Shown here one piece after another: positions 1 through 7,945 of a DNA stretch of 64,000 nucleotides (the first letter of the stretch is position 1; every line of letters begins with the position of its first letter). A model generated the notes under the pieces. It was not told the DNA's origin and did not search any database. It was given only the letters and a program-made list of their open reading frames with translations. Source of the stretch: VYDC01 sp963667515 (lineage in GTDB: Bacteria; Chloroflexota; Dehalococcoidia; UBA2979). The DNA is taken from contig CAXXXY010000006.1 of the NCBI GenBank assembly GCA_963667515.2, positions 744,001 through 808,000 on the forward strand, read 5' to 3'. The position numbers were made by a program, and so were the translations under genes.

Positions 1-666
1 CTCGATCAGCGCGGTCACGGCGCCTCCTCGCACCCGGCGGCGCCCGGCGGCTACGGTACGAAGGACTACCTCGCGGATGTCGAGGGGCTGGCGGACGCGC
101 TCGGCCTGGGTCGCTTCGCGATCTGCGGGCACTCGATGGGCGGGCACAACACGATCGGCTTCGCCGCCCGCCACCCCGATCGCGTGCTCTGCGCGCTCGC
201 CAACGACGTTGTGCCGGCGCCGCTGGTGCGCATCGACCAGTGGGAGCAGCGCCTCCCCGGCCGCGCGCACCCCGTCTTCGCCGCGGTCGACGCGTACGTC
301 GAGGCGCGCCGCGAGACGGTGCCGTTCGCGCCAGTGGAGCTGCTGCGCGAGGAGGCGGGCTGGCGCCTCGCACCTGCCGATGGCGGCCTGCGCGCCGTCG
401 CCGATCCGCGCGCGGCCTTCGACTGGGAGCCCGCCGACCTCTGGGAGGAGGCCGCGACCATCCGCTGCCCGATCCTCTACATCCGCGGCGGCCGCTCCGA
501 GGCGCTCGACGCGGCGACGCAGCAGCGCCTCGTGATGCAGACGCCCAGCGCGCGCTCCGTCTCGCTGGAGCTCTCGGGTCACAACACCTACCTCGATCGC
601 GAGGAGGAGTTCGTCTCGATGGCGCGCGGCTTCTTCGCGGCGCACGCGCGGGCGCCCGTCGCCTAG
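1..666 (+). CDS. alpha/beta hydrolase (5' end outside window)
   Basis: The reading frame is open from base 1, so the N-terminus lies upstream; 221 residues are visible. It contains the DQRGHG strand-turn motif and the nucleophile elbow GHSMGG (Ser about residue 45 of the fragment). A C-terminal SGHNTYL segment supplies the likely catalytic His. This is a typical alpha/beta hydrolase fold enzyme, probably cytosolic; the substrate cannot be inferred. Its TAG stop (664-666) lies inside the CTAG target of the adjacent IS481 insertion, so the insertion left the coding sequence intact. Confidence 0.85.
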   Translation, partial: LDQRGHGASSHPAAPGGYGTKDYLADVEGLADALGLGRFAICGHSMGGHNTIGFAARHPDRVLCALANDVVPAPLVRIDQWEQRLPGRAHPVFAAVDAYVEARRETVPFAPVELLREEAGWRLAPADGGLRAVADPRAAFDWEPADLWEEAATIRCPILYIRGGRSEALDAATQQRLVMQTPSARSVSLELSGHNTYLDREEEFVSMARGFFAAHARAPVA

Positions 667-667
667 T

Positions 668-1717
668 TGTACTACCCAGGAAGGTTGTTCACAGGCGGGA
701 GGCGGGGACGGCCCCGCCGACGCCGCCGTGCGGTCGGCGGTGATTGTAGCGGTAGAGCCAGCGTGGGAGCTGGCGCAGCCGCTCGGCGTTGGAGCGGTAG
801 GGGCGGGCGTAGGCCCACTCGTTCTGCAGGATCTGGATGAAACGCTCGGCTTTGCCGTTCGTCTGCGGGCGGTAGGGCCGCGTGTGCGACAGCCGCACGT
901 CTGCGGCAGCGGCGGCGCCGTGGAAGCTGCGGGCGACGGTGTAGGCCTTCGCGTTGTCGGTCAGGACCCGGCGCACGCGCACGCCACGCCGGCGGAAGGC
1001 CGCGAGCGCCTGCTCGAGGAAGGCGGCGCAGCTCGCGCCACGCTCGTCGGGCAGGACGGAGACGTAGGCGTAACGGCTGTGGTCGTCGACGGCGACGTGT
1101 AGGTACTCCAGCCCCAGCGAACGCCGCGAATGCGGCCCGGAGCGCGTCTCGGCGAAGCCAGGCGCCATTCGCTTGCCGCCGCCCTCGGGGACGCGCCCGA
1201 GCTTCTTCACGTCGAGATGCAGCAGGTCGCCGGGGGCGTCGTGCTCGTAGCGGACCGGCTCCCGGGTGACGCGGTGCAGGCGGTCGAGCCGGTTGAGGCC
1301 GCGGCGCCGCAGCACGGCGTAGACCGTGGAGCGGGCGACCCCGAGCGCCCACTGGATGCGATGCGGCCCGAATCCCTGCGTGCGTCGCACGGCGCAGATG
1401 CGTCGCTCCAGCTCGGGCGGCGTGCGCCGGGGATGCGCGCGCGGGGCGGAGCTGCGGTCCTCGAGCCCTGCCGCTCCCTCCGCCCGGAAGCGCCCCAGCC
1501 ACTTGGCAACGGTGTGGCGGGAGACGCGGAAGTGGCGAGCGACCTCAGCCTGGGGCCAGCCGGCGTCCACTTCCCGCACGAGCTCGAGTCGGGTCAGCGG
1601 CGTCAGCCGCGCGTTACGATGGGCCATGAGGGTGTCCTCTCCTCGCTACTGCCGTGCTGTCACACACAGCAGCGGGCGAGGCCCCTCATCCTGTCAACAA
1701 CCTACGTGGGAACTACA
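668..1717 (-). mobile_element. IS481-family insertion sequence, copy 1
   Basis: A 1,050-bp element encoding one transposase on the minus strand. The ends are imperfect inverted repeats: 668 begins TGTACTACCCAGGAAGGTTG, and the reverse complement of the other end (up to 1717) begins TGTAGTTCCCACGTAGGTTG. The flanking hexamers are CCTAGT (662-667) and CCTAGC (1718-1723). They fit the NCTAGN target reported for Bordetella IS481, but the duplicates match at only 5 of 6 bases. A near-identical copy of the same length lies at 39093-40142 in the opposite orientation. Confidence 0.88.
689..1627 (-). CDS. IS481 family transposase
   Basis: A 312-residue DDE integrase-fold transposase. An N-terminal helix-turn-helix region (about residues 20-60, QAEVARHFRVSRHTVAKWL) is followed by the rve catalytic domain. 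Acidic residues are visible at D139 (LLHLDVKK), D224 (VLTDNAKAY) and E261 (NGKAERFIQ). The protein is full length and intact, so it may be active. It differs from the copy at 39183-40121 at only three residues (A50/T, T121/I, and G/R near the C-terminus). The start lies about 90 bp inside the right end of the element. Confidence 0.95.
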   Translation of the reverse strand: MAHRNARLTPLTRLELVREVDAGWPQAEVARHFRVSRHTVAKWLGRFRAEGAAGLEDRSSAPRAHPRRTPPELERRICAVRRTQGFGPHRIQWALGVARSTVYAVLRRRGLNRLDRLHRVTREPVRYEHDAPGDLLHLDVKKLGRVPEGGGKRMAPGFAETRSGPHSRRSLGLEYLHVAVDDHSRYAYVSVLPDERGASCAAFLEQALAAFRRRGVRVRRVLTDNAKAYTVARSFHGAAAAADVRLSHTRPYRPQTNGKAERFIQILQNEWAYARPYRSNAERLRQLPRWLYRYNHRRPHGGVGGAVPASRL

Positions 1718-1750
1718 CCTAGCCCCGCAGCGGGTCGCGCGCGCCCGCCC

Positions 1751-1772
1751 GCTCGCTCGCTCGCTCGCTCGC
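1751..1772. repeat. GCTC tetranucleotide microsatellite
   Basis: Five perfect GCTC units plus GC, between the IS481 end and the stop codon of the Lrp-like gene. It is a potential slippage site, but it lies outside coding sequence and no regulatory role is evident. Confidence 0.8.
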
Positions 1773-1778
1773 CCCGCG

Positions 1779-2015
1779 TTAGCTGGCGGGGAACGCCACG
1801 AGCGAGGTGGTGGACTGGATGCCCTCCATGACGCGGATGGTGTCGGCGAGGAGCGGCGGGACGTCCGTGAGGCTGTCGGTCTCCAGCTCGGCGACGACGT
1901 CGTAGGGGCCCATCACCTCGTGCACCTCGGAGATGCCCGGTAGCTCGCGGAGCGCCAGGGCGACGCGCCGCGTGGCACCGGGGGTGGTCACGATCAGCAC
2001 GTACGCCTTGACCAC
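1779..2015 (-). CDS. stand-alone Lrp/AsnC ligand-binding (RAM) domain protein
   Basis: A 78-residue protein (VVKAYVLIVTTPG...) matching the alpha/beta ligand-binding domain of Lrp/AsnC regulators, without the DNA-binding HTH. The GTG start at 2013-2015 is chosen because GGAGGAGG lies 6 nt upstream (2022-2029) and the homologous domain begins here; a longer frame continues upstream. Such small proteins bind amino acids or modulate partner regulators. It sits divergently from korAB, so a role in sensing amino- or keto-acids is possible but is only inference. Confidence 0.8.
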   Translation of the reverse strand: MVKAYVLIVTTPGATRRVALALRELPGISEVHEVMGPYDVVAELETDSLTDVPPLLADTIRVMEGIQSTTSLVAFPAS

Positions 2016-2409
2016 GGCCGCCCTCCTCCATCGCCCCGCGACGTCGCTCGGCCCCGCGCCCGCCCTCGAGGCGACCCGGGCGCGGCGCGATCCCGCCTCT
2101 AGCACCGCTTCTGCGTTAAGAATAAGTCAGCAACGCGTGATGGCCGAGCGCCCAGACGATTGAGCATACGCCGCGCGCGTGCCGATACTGGTTCGTTCTC
2201 AACGTCGACGAGGGCGGCCCGCAGCCGCTCGGCCTGCGGGGGCGGCCCCGCGCCATGGGATTCCCACGAGTGACGCACGGGCTGACGTCCGCTGAGCTCG
2301 CAGAGGCAGAGCCGCCGCACGCGGCCCACGCGGCGGCGTCCCCACGGCCCGCCCGTCGCCCCCTTCCTCCGGCAAGCCGACCGCCCGCCAGCAGTGGAGG
2401 CCGGGTCCC
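2016..2409. other. intergenic region between the Lrp-like gene and korA
   Basis: 394 bp containing divergent upstream sequences. It includes a locally less GC-rich stretch (about 2105-2200) with a candidate promoter for korA. I see no convincing small gene, tRNA or riboswitch fold. Confidence 0.5.
2160..2189 (+). promoter_or_regulatory. candidate sigma-70 promoter for korAB
   Basis: TTGAGC (2160-2165), an 18-nt spacer and GATACT (2184-2189). It lies in the AT-richer part of the intergenic region, about 220 nt upstream of korA. Sequence match only. Confidence 0.35.
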
Positions 2410-4140
2410 ATGAGCGCGGACCTCGTCGTGCGCTTCGCGGGTGAAGGCGGACAGGGCGTGGTGACCGCCGCCGAGGGGCTGGCGCAGGCCGCCGCCCGCG
2501 TCGGGTACCACGTCCAGACGTTCTCCACCTTCCCCTCGCAGATCAAGGGCGGCCCCACCTGGGCCCAGACCCGCGTCTCCACGGGACCGGTGCTCGCCGC
2601 CGGCGACGAGCTGGACGTGCTGGTGGTGCTCAACCGCTACGCCTACGACCACAACCTGGAGGAGCTGCGCGACGGCGGCGTGGTCGTCTACAACTCGGGC
2701 GACTTCGAGGTGGACGGCGACGCGCGCTGCATCGGCATGGACGTCGACACTCTCGCGCGCGAGACCGGCAACCCGCTGGCCGCCAACATGGTCATGATCG
2801 GCGCCGTCGCCGCGCTCGCCGACATGCCCCAGGAGTACTTCACTGACTTCATCCGCGAGCGCTTCACACGCGGCCGCGCCAACGACGAGGCGATCATCGA
2901 GGCCAACATCAAGGCGCTGCGCCTGGGCATGGAGGCGGTGCAGGCGACCGGCCAGAGCGTCTCCGGCCTGGAGCCGCCGCCCGAGGTGGAGGGCACGCGC
3001 GTGCTGATACGCGGCTACGAGGCCACCTGCCTCGGCGCCATCGCCGGCGGCCTCGAGGTCTTCATCGGCTACCCGATCTCCCCGGCCACCACCATGCTCA
3101 CCTTCATGGAGAGCTACCTCAGCGGGCCCGGCAGCTACGTGGGCCAGTCGAGCTCCGAGATCGAGTCGATCACGGCGCTGATCGGCGCGGGCTTCGGCGG
3201 CAAGCGCGCCATGACCTCGACGGCCGGACCCGGCCTCTCGCTGATGAGCGAGGGGCTGGGCCTCGCGTGGATGGCGGAGATCCCGCTGGTCGTGGTCAAC
3301 GTGCAGCGCGGCGGCCCCTCCACCGGGCTGCCGACCAAGACCGAGCAGTCGGACCTGCTGGCCTCGCTCAACCCAGGGCACGGCGACCTGCGCATCCCGA
3401 TCATCGCGCCCGGGAACGTGGAGGAGTGCTTCTACGCCGCCTCGCACGCCATCAACTGGGCCGAGCGCTACCAGGGGCCGGTGATCCTGCTCTCCGAGGC
3501 CTCGCTGGCCGAGCGGCAGCAGGACGTGCCGCGGCTCGCGCTCTCCTCGATTCACCCCGAGCGCCGCACGACGGCGAACGGCGAGAGCGCGAGCGACGGC
3601 GACGGGCCGCCGCGCCGCTACCGCGGCGAGCAGGTGACGCCGTTTCCCGTGCCCGGCGGCCCCGGCGCCTACGTCGCCAACGGCAGCGAGCACGACGAGT
3701 ACGGGGACACGACGCACCTCCCCAAGTGGCACCTGCAGATGACGCACCGCCGCTTCGGCAAGGTCGCGCTGCTGGAGCAGGACGCGACGTACGAGGCCGA
3801 GACGACCGAGGCCGGCGTCGCGGTGATGCCGTGGGGCGGCTCCAAGGGGCCGGCGCGCGCCGCCTACCTGGCGCTGCGCGAGCGCGGCGACCTCGCGTGG
3901 TACTACACGATGTTCCTGAACCCGATGCCCGCGGCGCTGCTCGAGGAGCTGCGGGCCAAGGATCTGGTGCTGGTCCCCGAGCTGAACTACCTCGGGCAGC
4001 TCTCGGGGCTGCTGCGGGAGCAGGGCGTGCGGGCCGAGTCGATCACGCAGTACAGCGGCCTGCCGTTCAAGGAGCGCTTCCTCGCGGAGCGCATCCGCGA
4101 GCGGCTGGAGGCGCGAATCGGAGAGCTGGCGAGGGCATGA
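2410..4140 (+). CDS. korA: 2-oxoacid:acceptor oxidoreductase, fused gamma/alpha subunit
   Basis: A 576-residue KorA-type subunit of a 2-oxoacid:ferredoxin oxidoreductase, probably the 2-oxoglutarate type. Residues 1-190 form the gamma domain (RFAGEGGQGVVTAAEGLA). From about residue 200 the alpha pyrimidine-binding domain starts (GYEATCLGAIAGGLEVFIGYPISPAT as the key stretch). GGAGG at 2396-2400 lies 9 nt before the ATG. The stop overlaps the korB start (ATGA), so the two are translationally coupled. The complex makes acyl-CoA, CO2 and reduced ferredoxin. The exact 2-oxoacid is not proven by sequence. Confidence 0.93.
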   Translation: MSADLVVRFAGEGGQGVVTAAEGLAQAAARVGYHVQTFSTFPSQIKGGPTWAQTRVSTGPVLAAGDELDVLVVLNRYAYDHNLEELRDGGVVVYNSGDFEVDGDARCIGMDVDTLARETGNPLAANMVMIGAVAALADMPQEYFTDFIRERFTRGRANDEAIIEANIKALRLGMEAVQATGQSVSGLEPPPEVEGTRVLIRGYEATCLGAIAGGLEVFIGYPISPATTMLTFMESYLSGPGSYVGQSSSEIESITALIGAGFGGKRAMTSTAGPGLSLMSEGLGLAWMAEIPLVVVNVQRGGPSTGLPTKTEQSDLLASLNPGHGDLRIPIIAPGNVEECFYAASHAINWAERYQGPVILLSEASLAERQQDVPRLALSSIHPERRTTANGESASDGDGPPRRYRGEQVTPFPVPGGPGAYVANGSEHDEYGDTTHLPKWHLQMTHRRFGKVALLEQDATYEAETTEAGVAVMPWGGSKGPARAAYLALRERGDLAWYYTMFLNPMPAALLEELRAKDLVLVPELNYLGQLSGLLREQGVRAESITQYSGLPFKERFLAERIRERLEARIGELARA

Positions 4141-5012
4141 CCAAGCGCAACCCCGACTACGACTTCAAGTGGTGCCCCGGCTGCGGCGACTTCGGCGTCG
4201 TGCGCGCCGTGGAGCTCGCGCTCGTCGACCGCGTGACGCGTCTCGGCGAGCCGATCGAGAACACGGTGATCGTCGCCGGCATCGGCTGCTCGGGCAACCT
4301 CGTGCACCTGCAGGAGGGGCCGCAGCCCTTCGGCATCCACGGCATCCACGGTCGCACGCTGCCCATCGCCTACGGGGTGAAGGCCGCGCGCCCCGAGCTG
4401 AACGTGCTGGTGGCCGCCGGCGACGGCGACTTCCTCTCGATCGGCGCGGAGCACATCGGCCACGCCGCCAAGCGCAACATGGATGTCACCTGCGTGGTGA
4501 TGGACAATGGCATCTACGGCCTGACCAAGGGGCAGGCCTCGCCCACCAGCGCCTTCGAGGCGGTGACCCCCACCACGCCGATGGGCAAGCTCGACGACGC
4601 GCTCAACCCGCTGGAGCTGTTCGTCGCGGTGGGCGTCGGCTTCGTCGCCTCGATGCTCTCAACGCGGCCGAAGGACCTCGCCGAGGTCATCGGCGAGGCG
4701 ATGGAGTTCCCCGGCTTCGCCGTGGTGCACGTGCAGTCGCCCTGCACCACCTACAACGACACCTACGCCGCGCTGAAGGGGAACCCCAAGGAGGGCATCG
4801 AGCCCGCCGCCTACCCGCTGCCCGAGGATCACGACCCCACCAGCAAGGCGCAGGCGATGACGCACGCGGTCAGCGGCCGCATCCCCGTGGGGCTGCTCTA
4901 CCGCAAGCCCGACAGCGCACCGATGCACCGCCGGCTCGCCGAGGCGAAGGAGCGCGCCGGCAAGACCGCGCCCGCCGATGTCGAGGCGCTGCTCAGCTCG
5001 CTCGAGATCTAG
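4137..5012 (+). CDS. korB: 2-oxoacid:ferredoxin oxidoreductase beta subunit (TPP-binding)
   Basis: A 291-residue beta subunit that binds thiamine pyrophosphate and a [4Fe-4S] cluster. Visible ligands are WCPGCG near the N-terminus, GIGCSGN and SPCTTYND. The TPP/Mg motif is GDGDFLSIG followed by MDNGIYGLTKGQ. It starts in the ATGA overlap with korA. It partners KorA in cytoplasmic oxidative decarboxylation of 2-oxoacids. Length and motifs are normal for the family. Confidence 0.94.
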   Translation: MTKRNPDYDFKWCPGCGDFGVVRAVELALVDRVTRLGEPIENTVIVAGIGCSGNLVHLQEGPQPFGIHGIHGRTLPIAYGVKAARPELNVLVAAGDGDFLSIGAEHIGHAAKRNMDVTCVVMDNGIYGLTKGQASPTSAFEAVTPTTPMGKLDDALNPLELFVAVGVGFVASMLSTRPKDLAEVIGEAMEFPGFAVVHVQSPCTTYNDTYAALKGNPKEGIEPAAYPLPEDHDPTSKAQAMTHAVSGRIPVGLLYRKPDSAPMHRRLAEAKERAGKTAPADVEALLSSLEI

Positions 5013-5047
5013 GCGACGGGGCGGGCTCGGGCCCCGCGGGCGAGCCC

Positions 5048-5584
5048 ATGACGGACGATCGCACCCCCCTGCCCGCGGGCAGCCAGCACGTCGAGGTGCG
5101 CGGGGTGCGGCTGCGCTTCGCCGCGGCGCACATGGCGACGCTCGCGGGCGAGCTCGAGCCGCTGCACGGCCACAACTACGCCGTCGCCTGCCGCGTCGAG
5201 GGCGACCTCACCGTCGACTCATGGGTGATCGACTTCGCCGCGCTGAAACGGCTCTGCCGCGAGGCCTGCGAGCAGCTCGACCACCGCTTCCTGCTGCAGG
5301 CGCGCTCGCCCCTGCTCGACCTGCGCGAGGAGGACGGCGCCTGGCTCGTGGCGCACGGCGATCGGCGCTACCGCTTCCCCGCCGCCGAGGTGGTGGCGCT
5401 CCCCATCGAGAACACGACGGCGGAGCTGCTGGCGCGCTGGCTCTGGGATCGCGTCGCCGAGGGCCTCGCGGCCGGCGCCCACGCCAACATCCGCCACCTC
5501 GCGATCGAGGTCGAGGAGATGCCCGGCCAGTCCGCCTCCTTCGGCAACGTTCCGTTGCATCCAAGGGGCTTCCGCCGGCCCTGA
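5048..5584 (+). CDS. 6-pyruvoyltetrahydropterin synthase/QueD family protein, PTPS-III-like
   Basis: 178 residues with the zinc-binding histidines H28, H40 and H42 (AAAHM, LHGHNY), the LDHRFLL catalytic Asp-His pair and a C-terminal EVEEMPG Glu. The cysteine used by QueD and PTPS-I is absent. Instead E37 gives ExxHGH, the signature described for PTPS-III enzymes, which make 6-hydroxymethyl-dihydropterin and bypass FolB in folate synthesis. Folate rather than queuosine synthesis is therefore likely. The last codons run into a BIME-like hairpin (from 5544). It lies 35 nt after korB. Confidence 0.85.
   Translation: MTDDRTPLPAGSQHVEVRGVRLRFAAAHMATLAGELEPLHGHNYAVACRVEGDLTVDSWVIDFAALKRLCREACEQLDHRFLLQARSPLLDLREEDGAWLVAHGDRRYRFPAAEVVALPIENTTAELLARWLWDRVAEGLAAGAHANIRHLAIEVEEMPGQSASFGNVPLHPRGFRRP
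5544..5578 (+). repeat. BIME-like hairpin arm (forward), overlapping a CDS 3' end
   Basis: GCAACG-TTC-CGTTGC stem-loop followed by ATCCAAGGGGCTTCCGCC, a divergent form of the conserved box. It overlaps the final codons of the pterin synthase gene. It pairs with an inverted arm that starts at 5735. Confidence 0.7.
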
Positions 5585-5734
5585 CGGGTGCTCGGCATTC
5601 GGGCGTAGCGCGTGGCGGGCCGGCCGGCTCGGCGCAGCACGAAGAGACGCGGCCGCGGATGCATCGCCGCCAGCGCCTCAACCCGTGGCGCGGAGGGCTC
5701 GCCGCGCACCGGCCGCCTCGCGGCCCTCTCGCAG

Positions 5735-5761
5735 GAGCGGCAGCCACAAGGGTCGAGCGGA
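5735..5761 (-). repeat. BIME-like hairpin arm (reverse), interrupted by the IS1-like element
   Basis: Reverse-orientation arm: box GAGCGGCAGCC, then AAGGGTCGAGCGGA. It breaks at 5761. The missing half of its hairpin (ACGCTCG) is found at 8809-8815, after the mobile element and one target copy. Together they restore the perfect stem-loop CGAGCG-GAA-CGCTCG. Confidence 0.8.
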
Positions 5762-5911
5762 GGTAGTGGGTCCGTTTGGGCCGCGTGTGCCGAAGTAGGC
5801 GAACTTCTTGCTCAACGTCTCGACCTCAGCGGCCGCTAGGCGATGGCCGTCGGCAAGCCCTTGCTCATAGGCGCAGGCCGCGCACTTGTGACGCCAGAAA
5901 CCTTCGGTGTG
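5762..5911 (-). pseudogene. outward-facing gene remnant at the left end of the element
   Basis: A minus-strand open stretch reads EGFWRHKCAACAYEQGLADG followed by about 25 more protein-like residues up to the left terminal repeat. It includes a CxxC pair, but no ATG, GTG or TTG follows the upstream in-frame TAG (5912-5914). It looks like the C-terminal part of a lost gene. The single mismatch of the left terminal repeat (C5773) changes what would be a TGA stop into GGA, so the frame now runs out into flanking DNA. Function unknown; the coding nature is inferred from composition. Confidence 0.35.
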
Positions 5912-5912
5912 C

Positions 5913-5918
5913 TACGCT
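5913..5918 (+). promoter_or_regulatory. -10 box for a possible leaderless mRNA
   Basis: TGC-TACGCT (extended -10) ends exactly 7 nt before the ATG at 5926. Transcription would start at or next to the start codon. No good -35 is seen. Confidence 0.4.
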
Positions 5919-5925
5919 CCGGCGT

Positions 5926-6186
5926 ATGCACGACCGCTCACGCAGTCGCAAGAAGCGCCCCGCCGATGTAAACGCCCTCGCCGCGAGCATTGTAAACGAC
6001 GCCATAGCTGACGAGCCGGAAGCCGGGGAGAGCGAGCCGGAGCCCGAGAAGAACGCGGCCGCCGTCGAGCTGGGGCGCCGCGGCGGGCTCAAGGGTGGGC
6101 GCGCCCGCGCTGAGAAGCTGACGCCGGAGGAGCGGAGCGGCATTGCCCGCCGAGCCGCGCGGGCGCGCTGGGGCCTCAAGGAATAG
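5926..6186 (+). CDS. small basic GGxKGG-type protein of unknown function
   Basis: 86 residues with an N-terminal basic segment (RSRSRKKRPADVNALAASIV), an acidic Glu/Pro linker and a conserved-looking C-terminus (GRRGGLKGGRARAEKLTPEE then RSGIARRAARARW). Similar short proteins are widespread and uncharacterised; some are loosely labelled histone-like or KGG proteins. It is the first passenger gene of the IS1-like element. The basic C-terminus could bind nucleic acid, but that is inference. Confidence 0.7.
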   Translation: MHDRSRSRKKRPADVNALAASIVNDAIADEPEAGESEPEPEKNAAAVELGRRGGLKGGRARAEKLTPEERSGIARRAARARWGLKE

Positions 6187-6226
6187 TCAGTGGAATGATC
6201 CGCGTGCGATTTGCCAACGCGGCGCG

Positions 6227-6232
6227 TACCAT
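6227..6232 (+). promoter_or_regulatory. -10 box for a possible leaderless mRNA
   Basis: TACCAT ends 7 nt before the ATG at 6240, the same spacing as at 5926, 7946 and 10585. No Shine-Dalgarno sequence precedes this ATG. Confidence 0.35.
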
Positions 6233-6239
6233 CCTGGCC

Positions 6240-6869
6240 ATGCAATACCAGCCGCCTCCACCGTCGCTCCTCTCTGCTGATGAGGCGCGGGCAATTCTCG
6301 ACCCGCACATCGACGACCTGCGCGCGTGCCTGGACGCAGGGTGGAATGCGTGGCAGGCGCTCGGCGAAGCGATGCCGGAGGCGAGCGTCCGCACGTCGAA
6401 CCGCACGCGCGCCGGGATCGTGTACGACGCGGTCGCCGCAGAGGCGCGCTTGCGCTTCCGCAACAAGCCCAGCGTGGATCTCACGAGCCGGCTGGGCTTC
6501 CTGATCGTTGTCTTCGACGGCCGGCTCGTACTCCGGTTCAAGAAGTACCGGTACGGTCTCCGGACGAGCAGCATCCCGACCCACCAGCAGTTGTCGTTTA
6601 CGTGGCAGGCCGAGATGGACGGGATGCCGCCCGACGCGACGAAGGTGGTGGCGGGCTATCTACTCAACCACTTGCAGGACAACATCGCCCGCATGGCGAT
6701 CACCTGCTCCGTCGGGCCGAACCTCCGCTGGATCATCGAGATCACCGACGCGCCGGCGGCTGCCGCGCCACCGACGCCGATGTTTGCCCCCCCCGGTGTT
6801 GGGGAGCCGTCCGCGCCGGTCGTGCGTACCGCTCGCACGGAGGAGGAGCGTGCGGGGGAGGCGAAGTGA
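6240..6869 (+). CDS. hypothetical passenger protein upstream of the ImmA/IrrE gene
   Basis: A 209-residue protein from the ATG at 6240 (MQYQPPPPSLLSADEARAIL); an in-frame ATG at 6195 is less likely because the -10 box at 6227 lies downstream of it. No family is recognised. It has a helical N-terminal half, a mixed central region (LGFLIVVFDGRLVLRFKKY) and a Pro/Ala-rich tail. Its stop overlaps the GTG of the next gene (GTGA), so the two are coupled. A partner or regulator of the Xre-ImmA/IrrE protein is plausible but unproven. Confidence 0.7.
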   Translation: MQYQPPPPSLLSADEARAILDPHIDDLRACLDAGWNAWQALGEAMPEASVRTSNRTRAGIVYDAVAAEARLRFRNKPSVDLTSRLGFLIVVFDGRLVLRFKKYRYGLRTSSIPTHQQLSFTWQAEMDGMPPDATKVVAGYLLNHLQDNIARMAITCSVGPNLRWIIEITDAPAAAAPPTPMFAPPGVGEPSAPVVRTARTEEERAGEAK

Positions 6870-7906
6870 CCGCGGCCTCTCCCGACATGCTCACCGTCGC
6901 GCGCGAGTCACGCGGCTATTCACAGACTGAACTTGCGCGCCGCATGCGGGTGACGCAGGGCTACATCTCCAAACTTGAGGCTGGGGTCATCGAGATGTCG
7001 GAGGACCGTCTGCCAGCCCTCGCTGCTGTGCTCGACTACCCCGTCGAGTTCTTTCGGCAGCGTCTGCGGTTCGGCGATTCACCGTGCCTCTATCACCGCA
7101 AGCGTCAGACAGTGCGTGTGACCGATCTGAGGCGGATTGAGGCGGAGTGCACGATAGCTGGGCTCGTCGTGCGCAATGTGATGCACGGGTTGGACGTCGA
7201 AACCGATCGCGCTTTTCCCACGATGGATATCGACGAGTACGGATCGCCGGAGGATATCGCCCAAATCCTCCGCCGCCACTGGCGACTCCCGTCTGGCCCC
7301 GTCAAGAACCTCGTGCGGGTAATCGAGGCAGCGGGCGGGATCGTGGTCAGGCATGCGTTCGGCACGCAGAAGATCGACGCGATCAGTCAGTGGCCCGGCG
7401 ACGAACGCCCGCTCTTCGTCGTCAACGTGGATATCCCGTGGGATCGCGCACGCTTCACGCTTGCGCACGAGGTCGGCCATCTCGTGATGCACGCCACGCC
7501 CTCGTCCGAGATGGAGGCAGAAGCAGATGCGTTTGCCGCTGAGTTCCTGATGCCTGCCGACGAGATCGGTCCCGACCTGGAGGAGGTGACCCTCCCTAAG
7601 CTCGTCTCGCTCAAGATGTTCTGGCGTGTTTCGATCGCTGCCCTCGTGCGACGCGCGCGCGATCTCGGCACGATCACCGTGCGTCAGTACCGCTACCTGT
7701 TCATGCAGCTCGGGCGCCTCGGGTATCGGAAGGTCGAGCCGGCCCCGCTCGATCCCGAAGAACCGACGGTTCTGGCCGATGCGCTCAGCGTCCATCGCGC
7801 GAACGGACTGAGCGAAGAGGAGCTGGCGCGGGTGGCCCGCATCAGGCCGCGCGAGCTGCGCGCTCGCTATGGCGGGAAGCCGACCCTGCTCATCGTCACC
7901 GCGTGA
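6866..7906 (+). CDS. Xre-family HTH / ImmA-IrrE metallopeptidase fusion
   Basis: 346 residues from a GTG start overlapping the previous stop, with a GGGGGAG Shine-Dalgarno just upstream. Residues about 8-65 form an Xre helix-turn-helix (YSQTELARRMRVTQGYISKL). Residues about 175-260 hold the zinc peptidase domain with HEVGH at 201-205 and EAEADAFAAEFLMP supplying the third ligand. Family members cleave repressors to trigger responses, as ImmA does for ICEBs1 and IrrE for DdrO. Carried next to a transposase, it may control element gene expression or mobility. All key residues are present. Confidence 0.92.
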   Translation: MTAASPDMLTVARESRGYSQTELARRMRVTQGYISKLEAGVIEMSEDRLPALAAVLDYPVEFFRQRLRFGDSPCLYHRKRQTVRVTDLRRIEAECTIAGLVVRNVMHGLDVETDRAFPTMDIDEYGSPEDIAQILRRHWRLPSGPVKNLVRVIEAAGGIVVRHAFGTQKIDAISQWPGDERPLFVVNVDIPWDRARFTLAHEVGHLVMHATPSSEMEAEADAFAAEFLMPADEIGPDLEEVTLPKLVSLKMFWRVSIAALVRRARDLGTITVRQYRYLFMQLGRLGYRKVEPAPLDPEEPTVLADALSVHRANGLSEEELARVARIRPRELRARYGGKPTLLIVTA

Positions 7907-7909
7907 CCC

Positions 7910-7938
7910 TTGACTATCCTTGACCGCTCCAGCATAAT
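7910..7938 (+). promoter_or_regulatory. strong sigma-70 promoter for the IS1-like transposase
   Basis: TTGACT (7910-7915), a 17-nt spacer and CATAAT (7933-7938). This is one of the best consensus matches in the window. The -10 box ends 7 nt before ATG 7946, so the transcript would be leaderless. Confidence 0.65.
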
Positions 7939-7945
7939 GGTCACT

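Noticed and set aside
2016..2409. tRNA or riboswitch before korA
   Set aside because: No cloverleaf or known aptamer pattern could be recognised by eye; only a promoter-like sequence.
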